Assembly: GCA_035477615.1 (NCBI GenBank)
Contig: DATIKJ010000017.1
Location: 1-24,750, forward strand
DNA: 24,750 nt
Source: UBA2277 sp035477615
GTDB taxonomy: Bacteria > Patescibacteriota > Microgenomatia > UBA1400 > MFAQ01
Direction: 5' to 3'
Position numbers and translations under genes: made by a program. The notes beneath the pieces are model-generated. The model made no database searches and was not told where the DNA came from. It saw only the letters and a program-made list of their open reading frames with translations. This document shows, piece after piece, positions 1-7,501 of the stretch (its first letter is position 1; every line of letters begins with the position of its first letter).

Positions 1-1994
1 AGTGGAAACTGTACCTCTACATCTTTAAGATTGTGATAGTTACAGCCAGACAAACGAATTGATCCATGGCTTTCTGGAGGATTTTTAGGTTTTAGGGCAA
101 TGATTTTACTTTTACCTGAAATATACTTGCCAGTGATACAGTTGGATTTTTTCATCTCTTCAATAGAACCTTGGAATGTAATTTCCCCTCCTAGTTCACC
201 CGCATGAGGGCCAAACTCTACGAGATGGTCGGCTGACTCCATTGTTTGTTGATCGTGTTCGACAACTACCAATGAGTTTCCTAGGTTCACTAATTCTTGC
301 AGAGTTTTTATGAGTTTGGCGTTGTCTCTTTGATGAAGTCCTATAGTTGGTTCATCAAGAACATAGAGTATCCCGGTAAGGCGGGAGCCTATTTGACTGG
401 CAAGACGAATTCGCTGAAGCTCACCTCCTGAAAGAGTACCTGACTCTCTACCTAGTGTTAAGTAGTCAAGACCAACAGAAACAAGGAAACTTAGTCTATC
501 CTTGATTTCTTTAACAATAGGTTCACTAATTTGTTGTTCGGTAGAAGTGAGTTTGGCGCTTAACTCTTTAAAGAAGATAACATCATTTTCAATGGACTTA
601 GCCGTGATTTCGCTAATTGATTTTCCTTCTATGTGTACCGCCAAGACTTCTGGTTTTAGTCTAGTCCCTTGACATACAGGACAAGTTTTTTTGATTAAGT
701 ATTTTTCTATTTCTTCTTTAAGAGCATCAGAACTAGTTTCGTTGTAACGACGTTCAAACTCTTTAGCGAGACCTTCATACTTACTTTTCCAAGAGACTGT
801 TTTGCCGTGACGGTTAATACCTTTGACAGAGAAGATTTTGTCTCCAGCTCCAGAAAATAAAGTCTTACTTTGTATTTCTGTCATTTTAGATAACGGTGTT
901 GTGGGTAAAAAGTTTACAGAAGCCATCGCTTCAATAATAAGTTTGGCCAGCCAAGTGCGTGTTTCAAACTGAGAGGCGAGAGGAATAATTGCACCTTCAT
1001 AAAGGGTGAGTGAGGGAGAAATAATACTATCAGTATCGAGAACCATTTTAGTTCCTAAACCAGTACATTCTGGACAGGCACCATCTGGAGCATTAAAGGA
1101 AAAATATCGAGGTTCAATTTCGGGGATGGAGATGTTACATACTGGACAAGCTAGTTTTTGAGAGAACAAGTGATCTTCCATTTGCTCTGGGTTTTCAGGG
1201 AAAGAAAGTGAAGGATCTTCGACAATACTGATAATACTTTCACCGTCAGCAATTTTAATGGATTGTTCAATGGAGTCGATGAGACGTTGTTTTTCATACT
1301 CAGTACCACAATTTACTTGACCAATAACCAGTTTATCAATGACAGCTTCGATACTGTGACGATTGTTTTTGAATAGACTAAGTGTAGACTGTGTTGATAG
1401 TATTTTGCCATCAACTCTTACTTGAGCAATTCCCTGTTTATTAAGGCTGGGAAAAAGATCAGAAAATTCACCCTTTTGGTTTTTGACAATGGGGGCAAGA
1501 ATCATAATGCGAGTCCCCTTTTGCTTTTTATACGATAGGTGGTTGACGGCTAGTTCAACAACGGCTTTGTATATTTGATTAATGTCTTGAGGCATTATTT
1601 CACGACCACATTTAGGACAGTGAGGGTGGCCAATGCGAGCAAACAAGAGGCGTAAATAGTCGTATATTTCTGTTACTGTTCCAACGGTACTACGGGGATT
1701 ATGACTTCCCTGTTTTTGGTCGATTAGAATTGCTGGAGACAGACCTTCGATCTGGTCAACGTCTGGTTTGTCCATGACACCTAAGAACTGACGGGCGTAG
1801 GAACTGAGTGACTCAACATAACGGCGTTGACCTTCTGCATAGATCGTGTCATGGGCCATACTGGATTTGCCACTTCCAGAAACACCAGTAAATACAACAA
1901 GTTTATTTTTAGGGATGACTAAGTCAATTTTTTTTAAATTATGTTGACGAGCTCCTCGAATAATAAGATGAGTTGTAGGTGATATTTCTGGCAT
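1..1994 (-). CDS. uvrA: UvrABC excinuclease subunit A, C-terminal part beyond left edge
   Basis: UvrA is the damage-sensing ABC ATPase of nucleotide excision repair; it loads UvrB at lesions. About 664 residues are visible, reading from an ATG at 1994 off the left edge, out of roughly 930-950 in the family. Walker A GVSGSGKSS is at residues 37-45, CxxC zinc-binding pairs are near 125, 281/305 and 437, the ABC signature LSGGE is near 520 and Walker B DEPTIGL near 548. The last visible residues (SGCNYHNLKDVEV) begin the second ABC half. The start is supported by the family-typical GARQHNLK soon after it and by an extended -10 eight bases upstream. The gene is divergent from the 155-aa orphan and may be LexA-controlled through the motif at 2015-2034. 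Truncation is only the window edge. Confidence 0.97.
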   Translation of the reverse strand, partial: MPEISPTTHLIIRGARQHNLKKIDLVIPKNKLVVFTGVSGSGKSSMAHDTIYAEGQRRYVESLSSYARQFLGVMDKPDVDQIEGLSPAILIDQKQGSHNPRSTVGTVTEIYDYLRLLFARIGHPHCPKCGREIMPQDINQIYKAVVELAVNHLSYKKQKGTRIMILAPIVKNQKGEFSDLFPSLNKQGIAQVRVDGKILSTQSTLSLFKNNRHSIEAVIDKLVIGQVNCGTEYEKQRLIDSIEQSIKIADGESIISIVEDPSLSFPENPEQMEDHLFSQKLACPVCNISIPEIEPRYFSFNAPDGACPECTGLGTKMVLDTDSIISPSLTLYEGAIIPLASQFETRTWLAKLIIEAMASVNFLPTTPLSKMTEIQSKTLFSGAGDKIFSVKGINRHGKTVSWKSKYEGLAKEFERRYNETSSDALKEEIEKYLIKKTCPVCQGTRLKPEVLAVHIEGKSISEITAKSIENDVIFFKELSAKLTSTEQQISEPIVKEIKDRLSFLVSVGLDYLTLGRESGTLSGGELQRIRLASQIGSRLTGILYVLDEPTIGLHQRDNAKLIKTLQELVNLGNSLVVVEHDQQTMESADHLVEFGPHAGELGGEITFQGSIEEMKKSNCITGKYISGKSKIIALKPKNPPESHGSIRLSGCNYHNLKDVEVQFP

Positions 1995-2002
1995 AACACT
2001 CT

Positions 2003-2011
2003 ATTTTATCA
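2003..2011 (-). promoter_or_regulatory. extended -10 promoter of uvrA
   Basis: The minus strand reads TGATAAAAT, a TGn extended -10 with 5 of 6 matches to TATAAT, ending 8 nt before the uvrA ATG. A start site about 7 nt downstream would leave a leader of only 1-2 nt. I see no Shine-Dalgarno sequence. Confidence 0.55.
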
Positions 2012-2014
2012 TTT

Positions 2015-2034
2015 CTTACCCAAGAATACCCGAA
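2015..2034 (-). promoter_or_regulatory. candidate LexA operator in front of uvrA
   Basis: The minus strand reads TTCGGGTATTCTTGGGTAAG, which matches the sequence at 4633-4652 before lexA at 16 of 20 positions. Both contain two GGTA repeats with a 10-bp period. It lies just upstream of the uvrA -10. Assignment to LexA is inference from the two target genes. Confidence 0.4.
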
Positions 2035-2054
2035 GAATTATTATGTAATATCTA

Positions 2055-2063
2055 TGGTATATA
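2055..2063 (+). promoter_or_regulatory. extended -10 promoter of the 155-aa orphan
   Basis: The plus strand reads TGGTATATA, a TGn extended -10 ending 9 nt before the ATG at 2073. Flanking sequence is very AT-rich, so the exact hexamer is uncertain. No Shine-Dalgarno sequence is seen, and the implied leader is only a few bases. Confidence 0.4.
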
Positions 2064-2072
2064 TTTATATAT

Positions 2073-2540
2073 ATGGAATTTCAAAATGTAGAGCAAACTG
2101 TCAGTACCGAAACTCATATTCCTTCTTGGTATAACGACTATGTTGGGAAATTACTGAAATCGCAAAAAAGTTTAGAACAAGAGGTTAGAGATGTTTCAGA
2201 AATGGATTCTGAGACCCTTAAAAAACATATTGGAGGAAGAGTTGAAGACCTACCTTATGAAGTCTTGAGTACTTTACTGATTGACGGATCAGATGATGAA
2301 AGTGTTGCGGGAATACTTAGAGATAAACGAGAGAAATATATAAAAGATCATCCGGAAGCATATAAAGGTGTTCCTGGAATAACTGATGGCATCATCATGC
2401 ACGACGGAAGAGTAATTTCTCAAAAAGATCTTGCATCAGCATCTGAGTCGGAGAAAAGGGCAATTTTTGTGGGTTCTACTTGTTTTCATTATAATTCTGG
2501 TACTCCGGGTATGGATTCAAATCCTAGTGATCGCTGGTAG
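2073..2540 (+). CDS. hypothetical protein, 155 aa, between uvrA and uvrB
   Basis: I do not recognise a family. The protein is acidic and hydrophilic with no signal peptide or membrane segment. Residues about 20-60 are rich in charged and heptad-like positions (LLKSQKSLEQEVRDVSEM), suggesting a helical N-terminal half. The tail is Gly/Ser/Asn/Pro-rich (HYNSGTPGMDSNPSDRW) with one Cys. The gene shares its upstream region with divergent uvrA, and its stop lies 1 nt from the stop of convergent uvrB, with no terminator between them. The start has an extended -10 directly upstream. Its position inside the repair cluster and next to the candidate LexA site hints at a damage-related role, but nothing in the protein itself shows one. 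Confidence 0.7.
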   Translation: MEFQNVEQTVSTETHIPSWYNDYVGKLLKSQKSLEQEVRDVSEMDSETLKKHIGGRVEDLPYEVLSTLLIDGSDDESVAGILRDKREKYIKDHPEAYKGVPGITDGIIMHDGRVISQKDLASASESEKRAIFVGSTCFHYNSGTPGMDSNPSDRW

Positions 2541-2541
2541 C

Positions 2542-4590
2542 TTACTGCAATTTTTTGATGGTGTCACGATAACGCGCTGCAAGTTCAAAGTTCCAAGAGT
2601 TGGCAGCTTGGGTCATCATTTTTTTAAGTTTAGTGATGAGGATTTTTTTCTTTTGAGGAGTGAGAGACTCGGAATTGACGTCTTCTATTTCTGTCCAACC
2701 AAATTCCGCTAGTTCTTTAATTTTAGGTGTGGGGTTTACTGAGTCACGATGAAGTAAGGCTTCTCTGATTGGTTTTGAGATGCCTATTGGAGTGATGTTA
2801 TTTTTTTGATTGTAGGAAGCTTGAGTAATTCTTCTTCTGGCAGTTTCTTTCATGGCAATGTCCATGGAAGAGGAAATTTTATTGGCGTAAAGAATAACCT
2901 GGCCGTTTACGTGTCTGGCGGCTCTACCCATGGTTTGAATTAGAGCTGTTGGAGTACGAAGGAACCCTTCCTTATCTGCGTCAAGAATTGCCACGAGAGA
3001 GACTTCAGGAAGATCGAGTCCTTCACGAAGTAAATTGATTCCAACTAAACAATCAATGTTGCCTGTTCGAAGTTTTTCCAAGATGTCGGCACGATCTAGA
3101 GTTTTGATGTCTGAGTGAAGATACTCAACGTTGATTTTGTATTTTTCCCTCAGATGTTCGGATAAATCCTCTGCCGTTTTTTTGGTCATGGTGAGAACTA
3201 AGGTTCTCTCCCCTTTTAATTTTCTCTCGAGAACTTCTTTGCTGATGTCTTCGATCTGACCCATGACAGGTCTAACAAAAACTTCTGGATCAAGTAATCC
3301 TGTCGGTCTAATTAGCTGTTCAGCTACCGTGGGTATCTCGCTAGAGTTGGATAAGGAGATTTCGTATTCGCTAGGAGTAGCTGAGCAGTATAGATTTTGA
3401 GGACTACGCGATTGAAACTCGGTAAATGTAAGAGGTCTATTGTCTTTGGCGCTGGGAAGACGAAAACCGTAGTTTATGAGATTTTCTTTTCTGGCTTGAT
3501 CTCCGTTGTACATTCCCCTGATTTGAGGAAGACTGATGTGGGATTCATCAATAACCGTTAAAAAACCGTTTTTGTGAAATTTTTTGACGTTGTAGTGAAA
3601 GTATTCAAGTAAAGAATAAGGTGGATCTCCGGGTTTTCGTCCATCATAGTAGCGGGAGTAGTTTTCAATACCATTAACATAACCGACTTCTTCAAGCATT
3701 GAAAGATCATAATTTACTTTTTGCTCCAGACGATAGGCTTCAATAGTCTTTCCTTCATTTTTGAACTTATCGATTTGGGTACGAAGGTCTTGACGAATAT
3801 TTTCAACTGCTTCACTTTGTGTTCTGGGATCAGTGATGAAAAGTTTGGCAGGGTTGATGGTGAGCCAGCCCGTTTTTTTTAGATCTGGATCTTCAATTAT
3901 TGTGAAGTTATATGGATCGAGAATATCAATGGTTTTTAAAACAGTACCATCGAAGACCATGGAGATAACAATATCTTTATACGATGGATATAGTTGAACA
4001 GTACTACCAATGGCTCTAAAGGTACCTCGAGATAGTTCAGCATTAGTTCTGGTGTACTGTAGGTCACTCAGCCTCATAAGAACTGTGTCTCGAGCAATTA
4101 CTTGGCCTTTGGCTAGGGTGAGAATATTTTTTTCTTGATCTACCGGAGATCCGATGTTATAGATACAAGAAACAGAAGCAATGACGATGCTGTCAGGTCG
4201 GGAAAGTAGATTGGCTGTGGTTGTAAGTCTGAGCTTATCGATTTCTGGATTGATGTCGGCTTCTTTTTCGATATAGGTGTCAGAGCTTGGAAGATATGCC
4301 TCAGGTTGATAGTAGTCGTAGTAACTAACAAAATAACTAACGGCGTTGTCGGGAAAATAATCTCTAAATTCTTGATACAGTTGGCTTGCCAGTGTTTTGT
4401 TGTGGCAGATAACTAGAGTTGGAAGTTGGGTTTTTTCAATGACTTTTGCAACAGTAAAGGTTTTACCTGAGCCAGTGACCCCAAGGAGTGTTTGGTGTGG
4501 GTTACCGGCAGAAATGGCTGCGGAAAGTTTCTCAATCGCTTGAGGTTGATCACCCGTAGGTTGATAGTCAGACTTAATTTTAAATTCCAC
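2542..4590 (-). CDS. uvrB: UvrABC excinuclease subunit B
   Basis: UvrB is the helicase-like subunit that verifies damage after UvrA hand-off and positions UvrC. At 682 aa it is full length. Walker A GVTGSGKT is at residues 37-44, the damage-probing beta-hairpin region (SYYDYYQPEAYLP) follows near 95-110, the Walker B DESH motif is near 347, and the C-terminal UVR motif that contacts UvrC spans about 645-682. The start codon is GTG at 4588-4590; the sequence MEFKIKSDYQPTGDQPQAI fits family N-termini. A TAAAAT hexamer lies exactly 6 nt before the GTG, so the mRNA is probably leaderless. It is divergent from lexA across 71 nt, a classic SOS arrangement. Confidence 0.98.
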   Translation of the reverse strand: MEFKIKSDYQPTGDQPQAIEKLSAAISAGNPHQTLLGVTGSGKTFTVAKVIEKTQLPTLVICHNKTLASQLYQEFRDYFPDNAVSYFVSYYDYYQPEAYLPSSDTYIEKEADINPEIDKLRLTTTANLLSRPDSIVIASVSCIYNIGSPVDQEKNILTLAKGQVIARDTVLMRLSDLQYTRTNAELSRGTFRAIGSTVQLYPSYKDIVISMVFDGTVLKTIDILDPYNFTIIEDPDLKKTGWLTINPAKLFITDPRTQSEAVENIRQDLRTQIDKFKNEGKTIEAYRLEQKVNYDLSMLEEVGYVNGIENYSRYYDGRKPGDPPYSLLEYFHYNVKKFHKNGFLTVIDESHISLPQIRGMYNGDQARKENLINYGFRLPSAKDNRPLTFTEFQSRSPQNLYCSATPSEYEISLSNSSEIPTVAEQLIRPTGLLDPEVFVRPVMGQIEDISKEVLERKLKGERTLVLTMTKKTAEDLSEHLREKYKINVEYLHSDIKTLDRADILEKLRTGNIDCLVGINLLREGLDLPEVSLVAILDADKEGFLRTPTALIQTMGRAARHVNGQVILYANKISSSMDIAMKETARRRITQASYNQKNNITPIGISKPIREALLHRDSVNPTPKIKELAEFGWTEIEDVNSESLTPQKKKILITKLKKMMTQAANSWNFELAARYRDTIKKLQ

Positions 4591-4596
4591 AGTTAT

Positions 4597-4602
4597 ATTT
4601 TA
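4597..4602 (-). promoter_or_regulatory. -10 element of uvrB, leaderless spacing
   Basis: The minus strand reads TAAAAT followed by 6 nt and then the GTG start. A start site 7 nt after the hexamer would coincide with the start codon. No good -35 box is visible at 16-18 nt spacing. Confidence 0.5.
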
Positions 4603-4626
4603 ACTTAAATGTGTTATTTTGGTTGC

Positions 4627-4655
4627 TTGACATTTGGGTATTGTTTGGTAATAAT
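4627..4655 (+). promoter_or_regulatory. lexA promoter, leaderless spacing
   Basis: A perfect TTGACA -35 (4627-4632), a 17-nt spacer and AATAAT -10 (4650-4655, 5 of 6 matches) precede the ATG at 4662 by 6 nt. The predicted start site falls on the start codon. This is the only textbook -35 box I found in the window. Confidence 0.7.
4633..4652 (+). promoter_or_regulatory. candidate LexA operator in the lexA promoter
   Basis: The plus strand reads TTTGGGTATTGTTTGGTAAT between and partly over the -35/-10 elements. It shares 16 of 20 positions with 2015-2034 (minus) before uvrA, including GGGTATT and GGTAA exactly. GGTA recurs with a 10-bp period. Binding here would block the promoter, as expected for autorepression. 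The LexA assignment is inferred. Confidence 0.45.
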
Positions 4656-4661
4656 GATGTT

Positions 4662-5279
4662 ATGACCGTAACACTTTATCGCAGACAAAGACAAATAGTA
4701 GAGTTTATCTCCCAGTTTATCCAAAAGAATGGTTACTCCCCTACTCTTTCGGAGATAGCTGGAGCAATCGGAGTGTCGTCTTTAGCTACCGTTCACGAAC
4801 ATTTGCAAGCTTTGGAAAAGAAAAATATTATCAAAAAATATGAAGGTGCAATTAGAGGAATCTCGTTGGTTGATCATGGAAACACTGAGTCAAATTCGAT
4901 TGAACTCCCTATTCTGGGTTTTATTGCTGCTGGTAGGCCAATTGAGCCATTGACGGATCCAAATGCATCCATGAAGGTAGCTTCTTCAATGGTTTCGGGT
5001 AAGAAAAGAGCGTTTGTTCTTCAGGTTAAAGGAGACTCTATGATTGAGGAAGGCATTTTTGATCATGATTATGTGATTATTGAAGAGTGTGATGCTACTG
5101 GAGTGAAGGACGGAGATATTGTAGTAGCCTTGTTGGAAAATGGCTTAGCCACTTTAAAAAGATTTTTTAGAGAGAGAACAAGAGTTCGTTTGGAGCCGGC
5201 TAACTCCTCTATGTCCCCTATTTTCGCAATTAATGTTAAAGTACAGGGTAAGTGCGTTGGTGTTATACGCAAATTTTAA
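4662..5279 (+). CDS. lexA: LexA repressor of the SOS response
   Basis: LexA represses DNA damage genes and cleaves itself when RecA is activated. With the ATG at 4662 it is 205 aa, the normal family length. The winged-helix DNA-binding domain covers about 1-70 (SPTLSEIAGAIGV, TVHEHLQALEKKNIIKK). The cleavage site is Ala90-Gly91 (GFIAAGRP), the catalytic serine is Ser126 in KGDSM, and the general-base lysine is Lys166 in ATLKRF, so autocleavage should work. An upstream in-frame TTG/ATG extension would read through the promoter and is rejected. rsmI follows after 3 nt. Divergent uvrB and nearby uvrA are plausible targets. Confidence 0.96.
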   Translation: MTVTLYRRQRQIVEFISQFIQKNGYSPTLSEIAGAIGVSSLATVHEHLQALEKKNIIKKYEGAIRGISLVDHGNTESNSIELPILGFIAAGRPIEPLTDPNASMKVASSMVSGKKRAFVLQVKGDSMIEEGIFDHDYVIIEECDATGVKDGDIVVALLENGLATLKRFFRERTRVRLEPANSSMSPIFAINVKVQGKCVGVIRKF

Positions 5280-5282
5280 ATA

Positions 5283-5987
5283 ATGAAATTAACCATCGTT
5301 GGCTTGCCAATAGGAAATATTGAGGATATTTCAATGAGAGCTTTAAAAACTCTCCAAGATGCAAAATACTTGATTTGTGAAGATAGTCGAGTGTTCAATA
5401 GTTTATGGAGCAAGTTAATACAGCTTGGATATGCTCAAAAATTTACTGGAACAATTCGTTTTGTTAACGACTTTAATGAAACAAGTATTTTGCCGAGGAT
5501 ACTGGCTGAGATTTGTTCACTGGAGTCTGTAGTTTTAGTGTCAGATGCAGGTATGCCTCTAATTTCTGATCCTGGTTACAAACTGGTAAATAAAGTAATT
5601 GAGATGAAATGGGAAGTTGATGTTGTTCCAGGTCCCACTGCTGAAAGTGCGGCATTAGCTGTTTCTGGGTTGCCTACCGATAGATATATATTTGTAGGTT
5701 TTTTACCCAAAAAAATTGGCAAGAGAACTGCAGTTTTAAGTAATCTCAAAGAAATGGGAAATATTTCAAAAATGACTGCGGTCATTTATGAGAATCCACT
5801 GAGGTTACAAAAGATACTACCTGAAGCAATTTCCATACTAGGAGAAGATGCTCCAGCATGCTTGGCTGTAGACTTGACTAAGGTGTCTCAAAAGATAATT
5901 AGAGGTACATTGGGTGAGTTATTAGCATCGGCAAAAGAAAAAAGAATTAGAGGCGAATTGGTTCTTTTGATTTCTATCGGAAGTTAG
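5283..5987 (+). CDS. rsmI: 16S rRNA (cytidine1402-2'-O)-methyltransferase RsmI
   Basis: RsmI methylates the ribose of C1402 in the ribosomal decoding centre using SAM. The tetrapyrrole-methylase fold motifs are present: GLPIGNIEDISMRAL near the N-terminus, CEDSR near residue 38, SDAGMPLISDPGYKLV near 90-105, and VPGPTAESAALAVSGLP followed by FVGFLPKK near 120-145. At 234 aa it lacks the roughly 50-residue C-terminal extension of E. coli RsmI, as is common in reduced genomes. It starts 3 nt after lexA, so it is probably cotranscribed with it. Its TAG stop overlaps the TAA stop of the convergent iPGM-like gene by 2 nt. The usual ATPIGN is GLPIGN here, a mild variation. Confidence 0.9.
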   Translation: MKLTIVGLPIGNIEDISMRALKTLQDAKYLICEDSRVFNSLWSKLIQLGYAQKFTGTIRFVNDFNETSILPRILAEICSLESVVLVSDAGMPLISDPGYKLVNKVIEMKWEVDVVPGPTAESAALAVSGLPTDRYIFVGFLPKKIGKRTAVLSNLKEMGNISKMTAVIYENPLRLQKILPEAISILGEDAPACLAVDLTKVSQKIIRGTLGELLASAKEKRIRGELVLLISIGS

Positions 5988-7501
5988 ATGCTCGGATTTC
6001 TTGTGATTAGATCGTTACCTGTCATTTCTGGTGGTATTGGTAACTTTAGTAGATTCAAGATTGTGGGTCCAAGATCTCCCAGTTTTCCAGGAGAAAGTTT
6101 AAAGGAGGTGTCATGTGGGTGGTAGATGATAAGAGGAACGTGTATTTTTGATTGAGTGTCTATCTTACCTAATTTTTTATTAATAACTTCTTCAGTGTTA
6201 CCATGGTAGGCTGTAATGATCAAATATGAATTAGTATCCTTGGCAAGATTAACGAGATTGCCGAGAGCGTTATCGGTTACTTTTATGGCTTCTATGGTTT
6301 TGTCTACTACACTGGTATGGGCAATTATATCGGAACAGGCAATGTTTATCACGGACAGTGAATAGTCATCTGTTTTTATTTTTTTTGAAAACTCTTCAAT
6401 TAACTTTTCTGTAGATATACGTGGAGTGAGGTTATTAATGGCAATTTTTTGAGGGTCGACAATAAGATGAGACTCACCAGGAAAAGTAATTTCGTTTTGA
6501 CCATTAAAGTAGTAGCTTACTGTGGCAATTTTTTCTGTTTCGGCAGCTTTTAATTGTTTTAATTTATTTTTTGAAATTACTTCACCCAAGGTGTTTTTAG
6601 GGGTAGTAGCGAGATATAAATATGGATTTTGAAAGTCATTTCTGTATTTGGTCATGGTAACGAAACGAAGATTGGGAATACCTGATTGAAGGAACATATT
6701 TGTCAACTGACTAGGACAATCGGTGCGAAAGTTGAAAAAGATCACACTATCACCTGCTTTAATACGAGAGTTTGCAGGATTTTTACCGATAGTTGCTGGT
6801 TCGACAAATTCATCATATAGATTGTTCTGATATGATTTTTCCAGACATATTTTGGCAGTGGGTATATTTGGGTAGTCTTTTCCAATAAGACAGTCATAGG
6901 CTTTTTGAGTTCGTTCTAGTTTGGAGTCACTATCCATTGCATAATATCTGCCCATTATTGATGAAATTTTACCGACACCAAACTGGTCTATCTTTTCTTG
7001 AACAAGTCTTATTTGTTCAAGACCGTTGTCGGGTGGACTATCGCGACCGTCAGTTAATAGGTGTAGATAAACATTTGTAAGGTGATGTTTTTTGGCAAAT
7101 AATAATAGAGCATAAAGATGTTCATTATAAGCGTGAACTCCCGACCTACTTATCATTCCGATAAGATGAAGACTGGATTCAAATGATGTGATGTGTTTTA
7201 CTGTGTCCATGAGGGCTTTGTTGGTAAAAAAACTACCATCAGCGATAGCGGTGTTTATAAGTGACAGATCTTGAAAAACTATGCGGCCGGCACCAATGTT
7301 CAAGTAGCCAGTTTCAATATTGCCATTTTGTCCTTGGGGTAGACCTACTGCCGGTCCCGAGGCAAGAAGTTGGGTAGATGGCGATGTCTGAAGCAGATGG
7401 TTATAAACCTTAGAGTGGGCAAGGGTAAAAACGTTGCTTGTTCCGGGTGGAGCAATATCCCAACCGTCAAGAATACAGAGAATAACAGTATTATTAGCCA
7501 T
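5984..7501 (-). CDS. iPGM-like protein (GpmI family) with missing catalytic residues
   Basis: The protein aligns over its whole 505 aa with cofactor-independent phosphoglycerate mutase, which interconverts 3- and 2-phosphoglycerate with two metal ions and a phosphoserine. Comparing with my recollection of the Bacillus stearothermophilus enzyme, Asp12, His123, Asp154, Arg185, the AETEK lysine (324), Asp391, His395 and His433 are kept. The catalytic serine of GNSEVGH is Ile62 (GNIETGY, codon ATT), the Asp of TADHGN is Tyr432 (TAYHGN), the metal His of TAHT is replaced (about Ser451), and two substrate arginines are Ser191 and Cys262. The frame is intact, with no frameshift. It overlaps eno by 8 nt as last gene of the operon. 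It may be a pseudoenzyme or have a changed activity; normal mutase activity looks unlikely. Confidence 0.85.
   Translation of the reverse strand: MANNTVILCILDGWDIAPPGTSNVFTLAHSKVYNHLLQTSPSTQLLASGPAVGLPQGQNGNIETGYLNIGAGRIVFQDLSLINTAIADGSFFTNKALMDTVKHITSFESSLHLIGMISRSGVHAYNEHLYALLLFAKKHHLTNVYLHLLTDGRDSPPDNGLEQIRLVQEKIDQFGVGKISSIMGRYYAMDSDSKLERTQKAYDCLIGKDYPNIPTAKICLEKSYQNNLYDEFVEPATIGKNPANSRIKAGDSVIFFNFRTDCPSQLTNMFLQSGIPNLRFVTMTKYRNDFQNPYLYLATTPKNTLGEVISKNKLKQLKAAETEKIATVSYYFNGQNEITFPGESHLIVDPQKIAINNLTPRISTEKLIEEFSKKIKTDDYSLSVINIACSDIIAHTSVVDKTIEAIKVTDNALGNLVNLAKDTNSYLIITAYHGNTEEVINKKLGKIDTQSKIHVPLIIYHPHDTSFKLSPGKLGDLGPTILNLLKLPIPPEMTGNDLITRNPSI

Noticed and set aside
2013..2026. TTCTT-ACCC-AAGAA inverted repeat before uvrA
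   Set aside because: It has 5-bp arms only and no counterpart at lexA; it overlaps the better 20-bp shared motif.
4601..4616. TAAC-N8-GTTA inverted repeat between uvrB and lexA as the SOS box
   Set aside because: Four-base arms at a free spacing are expected by chance in a gap of this size, and no copy occurs before uvrA. The 4633-4652 motif is better supported.
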